From an uncultured Acidovorax sp. (GTDB lineage: Bacteria; Pseudomonadota; Gammaproteobacteria; Burkholderiales; Burkholderiaceae_C): a DNA stretch of 64,000 bases. The notes beneath the pieces were generated by a model, which worked only from the letters and a program-made list of their open reading frames with translations, made no database searches and was not told where the DNA came from. This document shows, in pieces, positions 25,014 to 33,746 of the stretch (positions are counted from its first letter, which is position 1; every line of letters begins with the position of its first letter). The stretch is taken from positions 124,001-188,000 of the forward strand of contig CAJYKV010000021.1 of assembly GCA_913774955.1 (NCBI GenBank), read 5' to 3'. The position numbers and the translations under genes were made by a program.

Positions 25014-26363
25014 ATGCCCGAGATGCCCGCGCCCGCCTCTGCCACCGCCACCGATCCCCAGCCGACCCGGGCCCTGGCCGGAGCCTCCCACGATTGCGAT
25101 GTCCTGATCGTGGGCGGCGGCCCGGCCGGCCTGTCGCTGGCGGTCTCGCTGGCGCAGGCGGGTTTCACGGCCACCGTGGTGGAGCGGCAGCCCGAAGCAT
25201 CGCTGGCCGCGCCCGCCCCCGACGGCCGCGAGATCGCGCTCACCCATCCGAGCGCGGACACGCTGCGGCGCCTGGGCTCCTGGCAGCGGCTGCTGCCGCA
25301 CGAGATCGGGCGCCTGCACGCGGCGCAGGTGCACGACGGCCCCGTGGGCGGCGCACCGCCGCTGCGCCTGCAGGCCCAGGCCGCGCACGGCCCCGGGCAC
25401 CTCGGCTGGATCGTGCCCAACCACGCCCTGCGCCGCACCGCCCACGCCGTGGCCGCCGCCACGCCGGGCGTGCGGCTGCTGGCCGGGAGGCAGGTGGCGC
25501 GGGTCGCCGTCACGGCCGGTGCGGCGGAACTGGAATGCCTCCCCGCCGACGGCACACAGGGTGCCGGCACCGAGGACGGCAACGTCGACGTGGACGGCAC
25601 CCGCCCGCTACGCCTGCGCGCGCCCCTGCTGGTGGCGGCCGACAGCCGCTTCTCCACCACCCGCCGCCAACTGGGCATCGGCGCATCGAGCACCGACTTC
25701 GGCCGCACGGTGATCGTCTGCCGCATGCGGCACGCGCAGGCGGGGGACGGCACCGCGCACGAATGCTTCGGCTACGAGCGCACGCTGGCCATCCTGCCAC
25801 TGCCGCCCGACCCGGACACGGGCGCGCCCCTGTGCTCGGTGGTGGTCACCACCCGCACGGATGATGCCGCCGCTCTGCTGGCGCTGCCGCCCGCGGAGTT
25901 CGCCGCCCAGGTGCAGGCCCAGTTCGGCGGCCGGCTGGGCGCGATGCGCCTCGTGGGCGAGCGCCATGCCTACCCGCTGGTCGCCGTTTGGGCGCACCGC
26001 TTCAGCGGCCACCGCTGCGCGCTGCTGGGGGATGCGGCGGTGGGCATGCACCCGGTGACGGCCCACGGCTACAACCTGGGCCTGGCGGGCGTAGAACGCC
26101 TCACCGATGCCCTGGTGCAGGCGCGCCGGACGGGCCGCGACCTCGGCGATGCCGACCTGCTGCAGCGGCATTACGCGGGCCCGCACCACCGCCACGCCTG
26201 GCCGCTCTACGAGGGCACGAACGCCATCGTGCGGCTCTACACCGACGACCGCCCGCTGCCGCGCCTGCTGCGGCGCGCGGTGCTGCAGGGCGCACGCCGG
26301 TTCGCGCCCGTGCAGGCGGCGATCGTGGGCCAGCTCATGGGCACGGCGCCGCAGGCGGGCTGA
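25014..26363 (+). CDS. ubiM: UbiH/COQ6-family FAD monooxygenase, UbiM-like
   Basis: 449 aa from the ATG at 25014. FAD motifs: GxGxxG in IVGGGPAGLSLAVSL (~residue 30), the DG-like ADSRFSTTRRQLG, and GD in LLGDAAVGMHPVTAHGYNLGLAGVE. DGREIALTHPSADTLRRLG, GWIVPNHALRRTA and TNAIVRLYTDDR resemble UbiM, the ubiquinone hydroxylase found scattered in proteobacteria, more than UbiH, UbiF or UbiI. It would hydroxylate the ubiquinone ring. Its ~85-residue Ala/Thr-rich insertions lack family counterparts. It stands alone, away from other ubi genes. UbiM identity is probable, not certain. Confidence 0.72.
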   Translation: MPEMPAPASATATDPQPTRALAGASHDCDVLIVGGGPAGLSLAVSLAQAGFTATVVERQPEASLAAPAPDGREIALTHPSADTLRRLGSWQRLLPHEIGRLHAAQVHDGPVGGAPPLRLQAQAAHGPGHLGWIVPNHALRRTAHAVAAATPGVRLLAGRQVARVAVTAGAAELECLPADGTQGAGTEDGNVDVDGTRPLRLRAPLLVAADSRFSTTRRQLGIGASSTDFGRTVIVCRMRHAQAGDGTAHECFGYERTLAILPLPPDPDTGAPLCSVVVTTRTDDAAALLALPPAEFAAQVQAQFGGRLGAMRLVGERHAYPLVAVWAHRFSGHRCALLGDAAVGMHPVTAHGYNLGLAGVERLTDALVQARRTGRDLGDADLLQRHYAGPHHRHAWPLYEGTNAIVRLYTDDRPLPRLLRRAVLQGARRFAPVQAAIVGQLMGTAPQAG

Positions 26364-26500
26364 ACTTTCGCGCGGCGGCGGACTCAGCCATGCCGCCCGC
26401 GCGCCCCGTGAGAGACGGATGGCGCGCAGGGCGTGCAGGGAGGCCCTTTCCGTCACGGTGACCGGCTACCCTATGCTCTGCCATTCCGGTCCCGCACACC

Positions 26501-28237
26501 ATGAAAAACCAAGCGTCCCGCGAATTCTTTCCACGCCAGGTCGTGGATGCCGGCCCCAACCGCTGGGACTGGGCCCTGCTGCCCCTGGTGCTGGCCGCCA
26601 TCGTGCTGCTGGCCTATGGCGCCGCGCAGATGGCGCAGCCCTTCCACATGGGCGACGCGCTGCCGCTGTCGCTCGACCCGTGGCAGCTGCCCTACTACCT
26701 GCTGCGCACCACACTGCGCATGTTCATCGCGATGGGCGCGTCCCTGGTGTTCGCCTGCGTGTTCGCGGTGCTGGCCGCCAAGTACCGGCTGGCCGAGCGG
26801 GTGCTGATCCCGTTGCTGGACATCCTGCAGTCCATTCCCATCCTGGGCTTCCTCTCGATCACCGTCACGGGCTTCATCGCGCTCTTCCCGGGCAGCCTGC
26901 TGGGCGTGGAGTGCGCGGCCATCTTCGCCATCTTCACCTCGCAGGCCTGGAACATGGCCTTCAGCCTGTACCAGTCGCTGCGCACCGTGCCGGCGGAGCT
27001 GCAGGAGGCCGCGCGCGTGTTCCAGCTCTCGGGCTGGCAGCGCTTCTGGCGGCTGGAGCTGCCCTTCGCCATGCCGGGGCTGCTGTGGAACATGATGATG
27101 TCGATGTCCGGCGGCTGGTTCTTCGTGGTGGCGTCCGAGGCGATCTCGGTCTCGCACCAGGACATCAAGCTGCCGGGCGTGGGCTCGTACATCGCGCTGG
27201 CGATCGAGGCGCGCGACCTCTCCGCCATCGGCTGGGCCATCGGCTGCATGCTGGTGGCGATCCTGCTCTACGACCAGTTGCTGTTCCGGCCGCTGGTGGC
27301 CTGGGCCGACAAGTTCCGCTTCGAGGAGAGCGGCGCCGATGCCGTGCCGCGCTCGTGGCTGCTGGACTGGCTGCGCCGCGCGCGCGGCGTGCAGGGCGTG
27401 GCGGGCTGGTGCCAGCGGCAACTGGCGCGCACGCTCACGCTGTTCCGCCGCAGCCACGACGGCACCTCGATCCGCGCGCGGCCGCAGTCGCGCTCGGCGC
27501 GCGCCGAACGCGTGTGGGATGCGGTGCTGGCTGCGGGCGTGCTGTTCGCCATCGCGCGGCTGGTGCAGTTCGTGCATTCCGAGGTGGGCTGGCACGAGGT
27601 GGCGCACGTCTTCACCCTGGGCGGCTACACGCTGCTGCGGGTGCTGGTGCTGATCGCGCTGGCCGCCGTGGTCTGGGTGCCGCTGGGCGTGTGGATCGGC
27701 ATGAATCCGCGCTGGTCCGGCCGCCTGCAGGCCGTGGCGCAGTTCCTGGCGGCCTTCCCGGCCAACCTGTTCTTCCCGGTGGCGGTGATGCTGATCGTGC
27801 ACTGGAAGCTGAATCCGGACGTATGGCTGTCGCCCCTCATGATCCTGGGGACGCAGTGGTACATCCTCTTCAACGTGATCGCCGGGGCATCGAGCATTCC
27901 GAACGAGCTGCGGCTGGCGGCGCAGAACCTGGGCCTCTCGGGCTGGCTGAAGTGGAAGCGCTACCTGCTGCCCGCGGTGTTCCCCAGCTTCGTGACCGGC
28001 GCCATCACCGCCAGCGGCGGCTCATGGAACGCCAGCATCGTGGCCGAGTACGTGACCTGGGGCGACACCACGCTGCAGGCGCAGGGCCTGGGCAGCTACA
28101 TCGCGCAGATGACGGCCGCGGGCGACTTTCCGCGCATCGCGCTGGGCATCGGCGCCATGGTGGTGTTCGTGATGGGGCTGAACCACTTCCTGTGGCGGCG
28201 CCTCTATCGCCTCGCGGAAGACCGCATGCATTTCTGA
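26501..28237 (+). CDS. Two-domain ABC permease, NitT/TauT-like
   Basis: 578 aa containing two binding-protein-dependent permease domains in tandem, each with ~6 TM helices. Each has an EAA loop: EAARVFQLSGWQRFWRLELPFAMPGLLWN (~residue 168) and LRLAAQNLGLSGWLKWKRYLLPAVFPSFVTG (~residue 470). The fused duplication supplies the whole membrane channel. The second-half loop and partner ATPase point to the nitrate/sulfonate/taurine importer class. The ATPase gene follows 72 bp downstream. No substrate-binding protein gene is found on either side. Confidence 0.87.
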   Translation: MKNQASREFFPRQVVDAGPNRWDWALLPLVLAAIVLLAYGAAQMAQPFHMGDALPLSLDPWQLPYYLLRTTLRMFIAMGASLVFACVFAVLAAKYRLAERVLIPLLDILQSIPILGFLSITVTGFIALFPGSLLGVECAAIFAIFTSQAWNMAFSLYQSLRTVPAELQEAARVFQLSGWQRFWRLELPFAMPGLLWNMMMSMSGGWFFVVASEAISVSHQDIKLPGVGSYIALAIEARDLSAIGWAIGCMLVAILLYDQLLFRPLVAWADKFRFEESGADAVPRSWLLDWLRRARGVQGVAGWCQRQLARTLTLFRRSHDGTSIRARPQSRSARAERVWDAVLAAGVLFAIARLVQFVHSEVGWHEVAHVFTLGGYTLLRVLVLIALAAVVWVPLGVWIGMNPRWSGRLQAVAQFLAAFPANLFFPVAVMLIVHWKLNPDVWLSPLMILGTQWYILFNVIAGASSIPNELRLAAQNLGLSGWLKWKRYLLPAVFPSFVTGAITASGGSWNASIVAEYVTWGDTTLQAQGLGSYIAQMTAAGDFPRIALGIGAMVVFVMGLNHFLWRRLYRLAEDRMHF

Positions 28238-28309
28238 TCCGCGCCCACCTGCACGACACGACACGATCCGAACAACGGCACGCACGCACGCACCTGAGCC
28301 GCCACCACC

Positions 28310-29632
28310 ATGACGCAATCCATCATCGAACTCCAGGGCGTGGGCAAGAGCTTCCGCTCGTCCGACGGCCGCGAGCGGCCCGTGCTGCAGCAGGTCGATT
28401 TCACGCTGCGCGAGGGCGAGATCGTCGCCCTGCTCGGCCAGTCCGGCTCCGGCAAGAGCACGCTGCTGCGCATCATGGCGGGCCTGGTGCCGGCCGACGG
28501 CGGGCAGGTGCGCTACCGCGGCCAGCCGCTGCACGGGCCGGCGCGCGCGATCAGCATGGTGTTCCAGTCGTTCGCGCTGTTCCCGTGGCTGACGGTGCAG
28601 CAGAACGTGGAACTGGGGCTGGAGGCGCGCGGCGTGCCGCAGGCCCAGCGGGCGGCGCGGGCCGAGGCCGCGATCGAGCTGATCGGCCTGGCGGGCTTCG
28701 AGGGCGCGCTGCCGCGCGAGCTGTCGGGCGGCATGCGCCAGCGCGTGGGAATCGCGCGGGCGCTGGTCACCGAGCCGGACGTGCTGCTGATGGACGAGGC
28801 CTTCTCGGCGCTGGACGTGCTCACCGGCGAGCGCCTGCGCGAGGACATCCTGCAGCTGTGGCGCAGCGGCACCATGCCCACCAAGGCGATGCTGGTGGTG
28901 TCGCACAACATCGAGGAGGCCGTGATGATGGCCGACCGCGTGCTGATCTTCGCGAGCGACCCGGGCCGCATCCGCTGCCAGCTCGCGATCCAGCTGCCGC
29001 GACCGCGCGATCCGGACAGCCACCACGTGCGCGCGCTGATCGACGAGGTGTACGCGCTCATGACGGCCGGGGCCGCGCGCCATGCGCCGGCGGCCGGGGG
29101 CGAGGCGGCGGCCGGGCCCGCGCCCGCCACGCTCACCGACCGCCTGCCCGCCGCCGACGTGGCGCGCATGGACGGCCTGCTGGAGCTGCTGGCCGAGCCG
29201 CCCTTCGACGGGCGCGCCGACCTGCCGAGGCTCGCCGAAGAAACCAGCCTCACCGATGCCGAGCTGCTGCCCGTGGCCCATGCGGTCGCCCAGCTCGGGC
29301 TTGCGGCGCTCGCGGGCGGCGACCTGCAGATCACCCCGCTCGGCCGGCGCTACGTGGACGGCGCCCACGGCCTGCGTCAGGACATCTTCGGCCAGCAGTT
29401 GCTCGCCCACGTGCCGCTGGTGGCGCATATCCGCCACAGCCTGGAGCAGGAGCCCGCGGGGGAGCTGCCGGATGCGCCCTTCCTGCGGCTGCTCGCCGAG
29501 CAGCTCGACGCGCAGGAGGCCGAGAACGTGCTGCGCACGGCCATCACCTGGGCGCGGCACGGGGAGGTGTTCGAGTACGACTACCGGACGGGAGTCATGC
29601 GGCTGCCGACGGGGGACGAGGCGGCCCCCTGA
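28310..29632 (+). CDS. ABC ATPase with C-terminal AAA-associated domain, NitT/TauT-like
   Basis: 440 aa. Residues ~1-250 are the ATPase: Walker [19 protein letters not shown] (~44), signature LSGGMRQRVGIARALV, Walker B VLLMDEAFSALD. After an Ala/Gly-rich linker (~255-275), residues ~280-430 form the helical AAA-associated C-terminal domain (MDGLLELLAEPPFDGRADLPRLAEE, GLRQDIFGQQLL, DAQEAENVLRTAITWARHGEVFEYD) typical of this transporter subtype. It energises the preceding fused permease. Confidence 0.9.
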   Translation: MTQSIIELQGVGKSFRSSDGRERPVLQQVDFTLREGEIVALLGQSGSGKSTLLRIMAGLVPADGGQVRYRGQPLHGPARAISMVFQSFALFPWLTVQQNVELGLEARGVPQAQRAARAEAAIELIGLAGFEGALPRELSGGMRQRVGIARALVTEPDVLLMDEAFSALDVLTGERLREDILQLWRSGTMPTKAMLVVSHNIEEAVMMADRVLIFASDPGRIRCQLAIQLPRPRDPDSHHVRALIDEVYALMTAGAARHAPAAGGEAAAGPAPATLTDRLPAADVARMDGLLELLAEPPFDGRADLPRLAEETSLTDAELLPVAHAVAQLGLAALAGGDLQITPLGRRYVDGAHGLRQDIFGQQLLAHVPLVAHIRHSLEQEPAGELPDAPFLRLLAEQLDAQEAENVLRTAITWARHGEVFEYDYRTGVMRLPTGDEAAP

Positions 29633-29799
29633 GCCGACGGGTCGCCGAGATACGCAGAAGCACGGCGCTCCGGCAGCGCGCCGGCGGCAGGCGGCACGGA
29701 GCGTTCAGGGGCGGCCAGCCGCACGGGCATGGCCGCGCCGCCGACCGGCGCGAGGCTGCCGTACAGGAGGCGCCGGATGGGGATGACGCGGCTGAACAT
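29581..29799 (-). CDS. Possible small protein downstream of the MBL hydrolase
   Basis: 72 codons starting MFSRVIPIRRLLYGSLAPVG, 20 bp after the MBL hydrolase stop on the same strand, with GGAG ten bases before its ATG. It overlaps the end of the ABC ATPase by 52 bp, antisense. It has no recognisable domain; the basic N-terminus could be membrane-associated. Context and ribosome site are favourable, composition is not decisive. Confidence 0.35.
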   Translation of the reverse strand: MFSRVIPIRRLLYGSLAPVGGAAMPVRLAAPERSVPPAAGALPERRASAYLGDPSAQGAASSPVGSRMTPVR

Positions 29800-29819
29800 G
29801 GTCGGTGGTCTCCGGTCGG

Positions 29820-30890
29820 TCAGGCGGCGGCCGCGGGGGCGGATGCGGGGGCTGCGGCTTCCTCGCGCCACCAGGGCTGCGTGGCCGTGGGGAACCGGAT
29901 GTCCACGCGCTCGCCCATGGCGGGCGTCAGCAGCGGCACGCCGCCTGCGGCCGCGAGGTCGGCGATGCGCTCGAAGGGTTCGGTCCAGCCGTGGAAGGCC
30001 AGGTCGAACGTGCCGTTGTGGATGGGCAGGCAGCGCCCGCCGCGCACGTCCAGGTGCGCCTGCAGGCTCTGCTCGGGCTGCATGTGCACGTCGGGCCAGT
30101 CGGCGTTGTAGGCGCCGGTTTCCATGAGCGTGAGATCGAACGGGCCGTAGCGCTCGCCGATCGCCCGGAACCCGTCGAAGTAGCCGGAATCGCCGCTGAA
30201 GAAAACGCGCGTGCCGCCCGCGATCAGCACCCACGACGCCCAGAGCGTGCGGTTGCCGTCGGAGAGGCTGCGTCCCGAGAAGTGCTGCGCCGGGGTGCAG
30301 ACCAGCCGCACGCCCGCGAAGGTGGTGCCCTGCCACCAGTCGAACTGCCGCACCTTGTCGGCCGGCACGCCCCAGCCCACCAGGCGGTCGCCCACGCCCA
30401 GCGGCGCGATGAACTGGTCCACCTTCGGCGCGAGCGCGAGCACGGCCGCGCGGTCGAGGTGGTCGTAGTGGTCGTGCGAGAGCACCACGCCGCGGATCGG
30501 CGGCAGCTCGTCGATGGCGATGGGCGGCGCGTGGAAGCGGCGGGGCCCGGCGAACGGCACGGGCGAGGCGCGCTCGGCGAACACCGGGTCCGTCAGCCAG
30601 AAACCGCCCTGCAGCTTGAGCAGCACCGTGGAATGGCCCAGGCGCCACAGCGACATGTCGGGCGCGGACAGCAGGGCCTCCCGCGTGAGCGCCTGCACGG
30701 GCACCGGGCGGTCCGGCACCGTGCCGGGCGGCTTGCCCAGCGCCATGCGCAGCATCACCCGCAGGCCCTTGAGCCAGCCCATGCGGCGGGGCCGCGCCGC
30801 GTTGCGGAAGCGGCCGTCGGCCGAGGCTGGAAGCCGCAGGGGAGACGGATCGGCCGGGGCGGCGTGGCTGTAGGCGGACGGACGGGCCAT
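29820..30890 (-). CDS. MBL-fold metallo-hydrolase (RomA/NAPE-PLD-like)
   Basis: 356 aa from the ATG at 30890. Metal motif HxHxDH in VVLSHDHYDHLDRAAV (~residue 150), further ligands in PAQHFSGRS, SGDSGYFDGF and PIHNGTFDLAFHGWTEP. The overall layout (GHSTVLLKLQGGFWLTDPVF start of the domain) is the beta-lactamase-like family that includes RomA and NAPE-PLD relatives. Substrate unknown; a lipid phosphodiester is possible. It is divergent from a TetR gene with a dyad between them, so TetR repression is likely. Confidence 0.87.
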   Translation of the reverse strand: MARPSAYSHAAPADPSPLRLPASADGRFRNAARPRRMGWLKGLRVMLRMALGKPPGTVPDRPVPVQALTREALLSAPDMSLWRLGHSTVLLKLQGGFWLTDPVFAERASPVPFAGPRRFHAPPIAIDELPPIRGVVLSHDHYDHLDRAAVLALAPKVDQFIAPLGVGDRLVGWGVPADKVRQFDWWQGTTFAGVRLVCTPAQHFSGRSLSDGNRTLWASWVLIAGGTRVFFSGDSGYFDGFRAIGERYGPFDLTLMETGAYNADWPDVHMQPEQSLQAHLDVRGGRCLPIHNGTFDLAFHGWTEPFERIADLAAAGGVPLLTPAMGERVDIRFPTATQPWWREEAAAPASAPAAAA

Positions 30891-30920
30891 GGCAGTAATG
30901 GAGGAAATGGGAAAAAGACG

Positions 30921-30949
30921 CACTACGAAGTGCACTGCACAGTGTAGTG
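30921..30949. promoter_or_regulatory. Predicted TetR operator between MBL hydrolase and TetR gene
   Basis: CACTAC (30921-30926) and GTAGTG (30944-30949) are outer arms of a 29-bp imperfect palindrome that also contains AGTGCA and TGCACAGT. It lies centrally in the 100-bp divergent spacer and overlaps the AT-rich promoter zone. Size and position match TetR-family operators. Confidence 0.6.
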
Positions 30950-30990
30950 TTGTTTTGGGAAAAGTAAACCGTGCGGTGTAAAATTTCCGC

Positions 30991-31614
30991 ATGACAGCTA
31001 CCGACGTGCTCCCCCGCCTGACCGACCGCAAGCGCGAAGCCATCGTGCAGGCGGCCATCGCGGAGTTCCGCGAAGGCGGTTTCGCCGGCACCAGCATGGA
31101 CCGCGTGGCCTCCGCCGCCGGCGTATCGAAGCGCACGGTCTACAACCACTTCCCCAGCAAGGACGAGCTGTTCTCGGCCATCCTCGACCAGCTCTGGAAC
31201 CGCAGCCACGCGCTGCCGGAAAAGCCCCACGACGCCGGCCGGCCGCTGCGGCCGCAGCTGCTGGAGCTGATCGGCGGCAAGATGCAGCTCTTCAACGATC
31301 CGAGCTTCATGGACCTGTCGCGCGTGGTGATGGCCGAGATGCTGCACACGCCCGGCCGCGCGAAGGCGATGGCCGAGCGCCTCTCCTCCAGGGAAGAAGG
31401 CCTGCCCGCCTGGATCCGCGCCGCGCAGCAGGCCGGACGCCTGCGCGCCGATGCCGACCCGCTGTACGCGGCCCACCTGCTCATGGGCCAGCTCAAGACG
31501 CACGCCTTCTGGCCGCAGCTTGTTCTCGGCCTGCCCGCCCTCGACGAGGCGCAGCAGGCCCAGGTGCTCGCCGACGCGGTGGACATGTTCCTGGGCTTCT
31601 ACGCCCGCGGCTGA
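30991..31614 (+). CDS. TetR/AcrR-family regulator
   Basis: 207 aa. N-terminal HTH (REAIVQAAIAEFREGGFAGTSMDRVASAAGVSKRTVYNHFPSKDELFSAIL) and a TetR_C_7 (AefR-like)-type C-terminal domain (LSRVVMAEMLHTPGRAKAMAERL, AHLLMGQLKTHAFWPQLV). Divergent from the MBL hydrolase and probably its repressor through the palindrome at 30921-30949. Effector unknown. Confidence 0.92.
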   Translation: MTATDVLPRLTDRKREAIVQAAIAEFREGGFAGTSMDRVASAAGVSKRTVYNHFPSKDELFSAILDQLWNRSHALPEKPHDAGRPLRPQLLELIGGKMQLFNDPSFMDLSRVVMAEMLHTPGRAKAMAERLSSREEGLPAWIRAAQQAGRLRADADPLYAAHLLMGQLKTHAFWPQLVLGLPALDEAQQAQVLADAVDMFLGFYARG

Positions 31615-31626
31615 CGGAATGAACGT

Positions 31627-32532
31627 TTAGAGCGGACGCAGCACGCGCCGCGCGGCCTCCAGGGCACTGCGGGCCAGGCGCTCCAGCCGGGGCGGCTGCT
31701 GGCGCCAGCCGTGCCAGAACAGGGTGACGTCGATGGCGCCGCCGGGCAGCAGGTCGACGAGTTCGCCGCGTTCGATGGCCCCGGGAATCTGCAGCTCGGG
31801 CACCATGCCGTAGCCGAGACCGCAGCGCACGGCCGCCACGAAGGGCTCCGATGCCGGCACGTAGTGGCAGGGGCAGGCGCTCGCCTGCAGGCCGAAGGCC
31901 TCGCGCAGCACCTGGGCCTGCAGCGCATCCTTGCGGTTGAAGACCACCACCGGGGCACGGCGCGCCGATGCCCGTGCGATGCCGCGCGGGAACCACTCCG
32001 CGGCGAAGGCGGGCGAGGCCACCAGGCGGTAGCGCATCGCACCGAGCGGCTCGGCCGTGCAGCCCCGCATGGCCTGCGGCTGCGCGGCGATGCAGGCATG
32101 CACCAGCCCGGCCTCCAGCAGCGCGTGCGTGTGCTCCTGGTCGTCCACCAGCAGCTCGAGCGCGATGCGCTCGCGCTGCAGGGTGGGCGCCAGCGACGGC
32201 AGCAACCACGTGGCCAGCGAATCCGCATTCACCGCCAGGGTGACGGGGGAGAACACGGCGCCCTCGCCTTCGCCATCCCCGGCCAGGTCGGCCAGCAGTT
32301 CCCGCTCCATGGCGCGTGCGCGCTGCAGGTGCTGCAGCAGCTGCCGTCCAGCCCGCGTGGCACGGCAGGGCCGGCCGCGCACCAGCAGCGCCTGGCCGAG
32401 GTGCGTTTCCAACGCGCGCACCCGCAGCGACACGGCCGAGGGCGTGAGGTGCAGCGCCACGGCCGCCTGCTCGAAACTGCCCGCCTCGGCCACGGCGAGA
32501 AAGGCTTCGCATTGCTTGGAATCGAGCGGCAT
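31627..32532 (-). CDS. argP: LysR regulator ArgP/IciA, divergent from lysE
   Basis: 301 aa from the ATG at 32532 (an upstream ATG at 32571 is possible). MPLDSKQCEAFLAVAEAGSFEQAAVALHLTPSAVSLRVRALE, LELLVDDQEHTHALLEAGLVHACIA and PVVVFNRKDALQAQVL are ArgP hallmarks. ArgP with arginine or lysine bound activates the basic amino acid exporter gene. The exporter gene starts 96 bp away in the opposite direction, the classical argP-lysE/argO layout. Second ArgP-like protein in this window. Confidence 0.92.
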   Translation of the reverse strand: MPLDSKQCEAFLAVAEAGSFEQAAVALHLTPSAVSLRVRALETHLGQALLVRGRPCRATRAGRQLLQHLQRARAMERELLADLAGDGEGEGAVFSPVTLAVNADSLATWLLPSLAPTLQRERIALELLVDDQEHTHALLEAGLVHACIAAQPQAMRGCTAEPLGAMRYRLVASPAFAAEWFPRGIARASARRAPVVVFNRKDALQAQVLREAFGLQASACPCHYVPASEPFVAAVRCGLGYGMVPELQIPGAIERGELVDLLPGGAIDVTLFWHGWRQQPPRLERLARSALEAARRVLRPL

Positions 32533-32627
32533 GGCGGGTTCAGGCGGGTCGGTTGAGTAATTCTCGGCCATGCCGATGATTTCCCAAGTCTGGCTCAATT
32601 CCTCCACCTGCTGCCGACAATGCCCGC

Positions 32628-33281
32628 ATGTGGTGGACGACATCCTTCCTGCAGGGCCTGGGCACCGGCGCCGGCCTCATCATCGCCATCGGGGCGCAGA
32701 ACGTGCACGTGCTGCGCACGGGGCTGCGGCGCCGGCACGTGGCCCTCACGGTGGGCACCTGCATCGCCGTCGACGCCGTGGCCATCGCGGCGGGCGTGGC
32801 GGGCATGGGCCTGCTGATCCAGGGCCAGCCCCTGCTCCTCGCGGCCGCCCGCTGGGGCGGCGCAGCCTTCCTCGCGTGGTACGGGCTCGGCGCCGCTCGG
32901 CGCGCCCTGCGCGGCGGCGCCCGGCTGGATGACGGCGGAGGCGAAGGCGGCGCAGGTCCGGGAACGGGCACGACGGGTAAGCAGCAGGCCCTCGCCGCCG
33001 TGCTGGCGGTGTCGCTGCTCAATCCGCACATGTACCTGGACACGGTCGTGCTGCTGGGCGCACTGGGCGGGCAGCGCCCGCCGCCCGAGCGCGCGGCCTT
33101 CGCGGCCGGGGCCATCGCCGCCTCCACCGCATGGTTCCTGTCGCTGGGCTTCGGTGCCCGGCTGCTGTCGCCCTGGTTCGCTCGGCCCGCCGCCTGGCGC
33201 GCCCTCGACGGCTTCGTCGCGGCCGTGATGCTGTCGCTGGCCGCCTTCCTCGCCCTCACCCCCCTGCCTTCCACGCCATGA
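32628..33281 (+). CDS. lysE: LysE/ArgO-family amino acid exporter
   Basis: 217 aa with six hydrophobic helices. Signature GTGAGLIIAIGAQNVHVLRTGLRRRHV at TM1 and SLLNPHMYLDTVVLLGALGGQ in the central region are LysE/ArgO motifs. It exports lysine and/or arginine across the inner membrane, protecting against basic amino acid excess. A Gly-rich cytoplasmic loop (residues ~100-118) is unusually long. It is divergent from argP and its stop overlaps the start of the ACT-domain gene by 4 bp. Confidence 0.92.
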   Translation: MWWTTSFLQGLGTGAGLIIAIGAQNVHVLRTGLRRRHVALTVGTCIAVDAVAIAAGVAGMGLLIQGQPLLLAAARWGGAAFLAWYGLGAARRALRGGARLDDGGGEGGAGPGTGTTGKQQALAAVLAVSLLNPHMYLDTVVLLGALGGQRPPPERAAFAAGAIAASTAWFLSLGFGARLLSPWFARPAAWRALDGFVAAVMLSLAAFLALTPLPSTP

Positions 33282-33676
33282 ACCATCGTCCCCGCATCAC
33301 GCTCGCCCCGCTCCCCTCCCTCTATGCGGTCGCGCGACTCGCACCGTCGTCGCCATTCCCCGATTGGGCCGACGGCGACGGTTTCGTCTCGGTCACGCGC
33401 ACGTCCGAAGAGCTCTCGGTCGTCTGCCTGGAGGCGCGCGTGCCGCCCGACGTGCAGGCCGAGCGCGGCTGGAAGGCGTTCCGCTTCGTCGGCCCGTTCG
33501 CCTTCGGCGCCACGGGGATCGTGCTGTCGGTGATCCGGCCGCTGTCGGAGTCGGGCATCGGCGTGTTCGTGGTCTCGACCTTCGACGGCGACCACCTGCT
33601 GCTGCAGGAGCGCGACACCGCCCGGGGACGGGCGCTGCTGGAAGGCGCGGGCCACACGCTGCTCCCGCTGGCCTGA
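33278..33676 (+). CDS. ACT (CASTOR-like) domain protein coupled to lysE
   Basis: 132 aa starting MNHRPRITLAPLPSLYAVARLAP at an ATGA overlap with lysE. The body (GFVSVTRTSEELSVVCLEARVPPDVQAERGWKAFRFVGPF, then LSVIRPLSESGIGVFVVSTFDGDHLLLQE) is the ACT/CASTOR-type small-molecule-binding fold. Such proteins bind amino acids; eukaryotic CASTOR1 binds arginine. Coupling to a basic amino acid exporter suggests it senses lysine/arginine or modulates export. That role is inference. Confidence 0.85.
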   Translation: MNHRPRITLAPLPSLYAVARLAPSSPFPDWADGDGFVSVTRTSEELSVVCLEARVPPDVQAERGWKAFRFVGPFAFGATGIVLSVIRPLSESGIGVFVVSTFDGDHLLLQERDTARGRALLEGAGHTLLPLA

Positions 33677-33746
33677 TGCGGGCCGGGCCGGCATGGCTTA
33701 CGCTCGCGGGTCCGCACCCCGAACCGCGGCCCTGGCCGCCTGCCCC

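Noticed and set aside
28022-29560. 512-codon minus-strand frame opposite the ABC ATPase
   Set aside because: Antisense to Walker A, signature and Walker B motifs of a real ATPase; no plausible start context.
26107-30111. 1334-codon frame spanning the monooxygenase end, permease and ATPase
   Set aside because: It runs through three well-supported genes in another frame, with Arg/Ala/Gly-biased translation and no motif. A long open frame here only reflects high GC.
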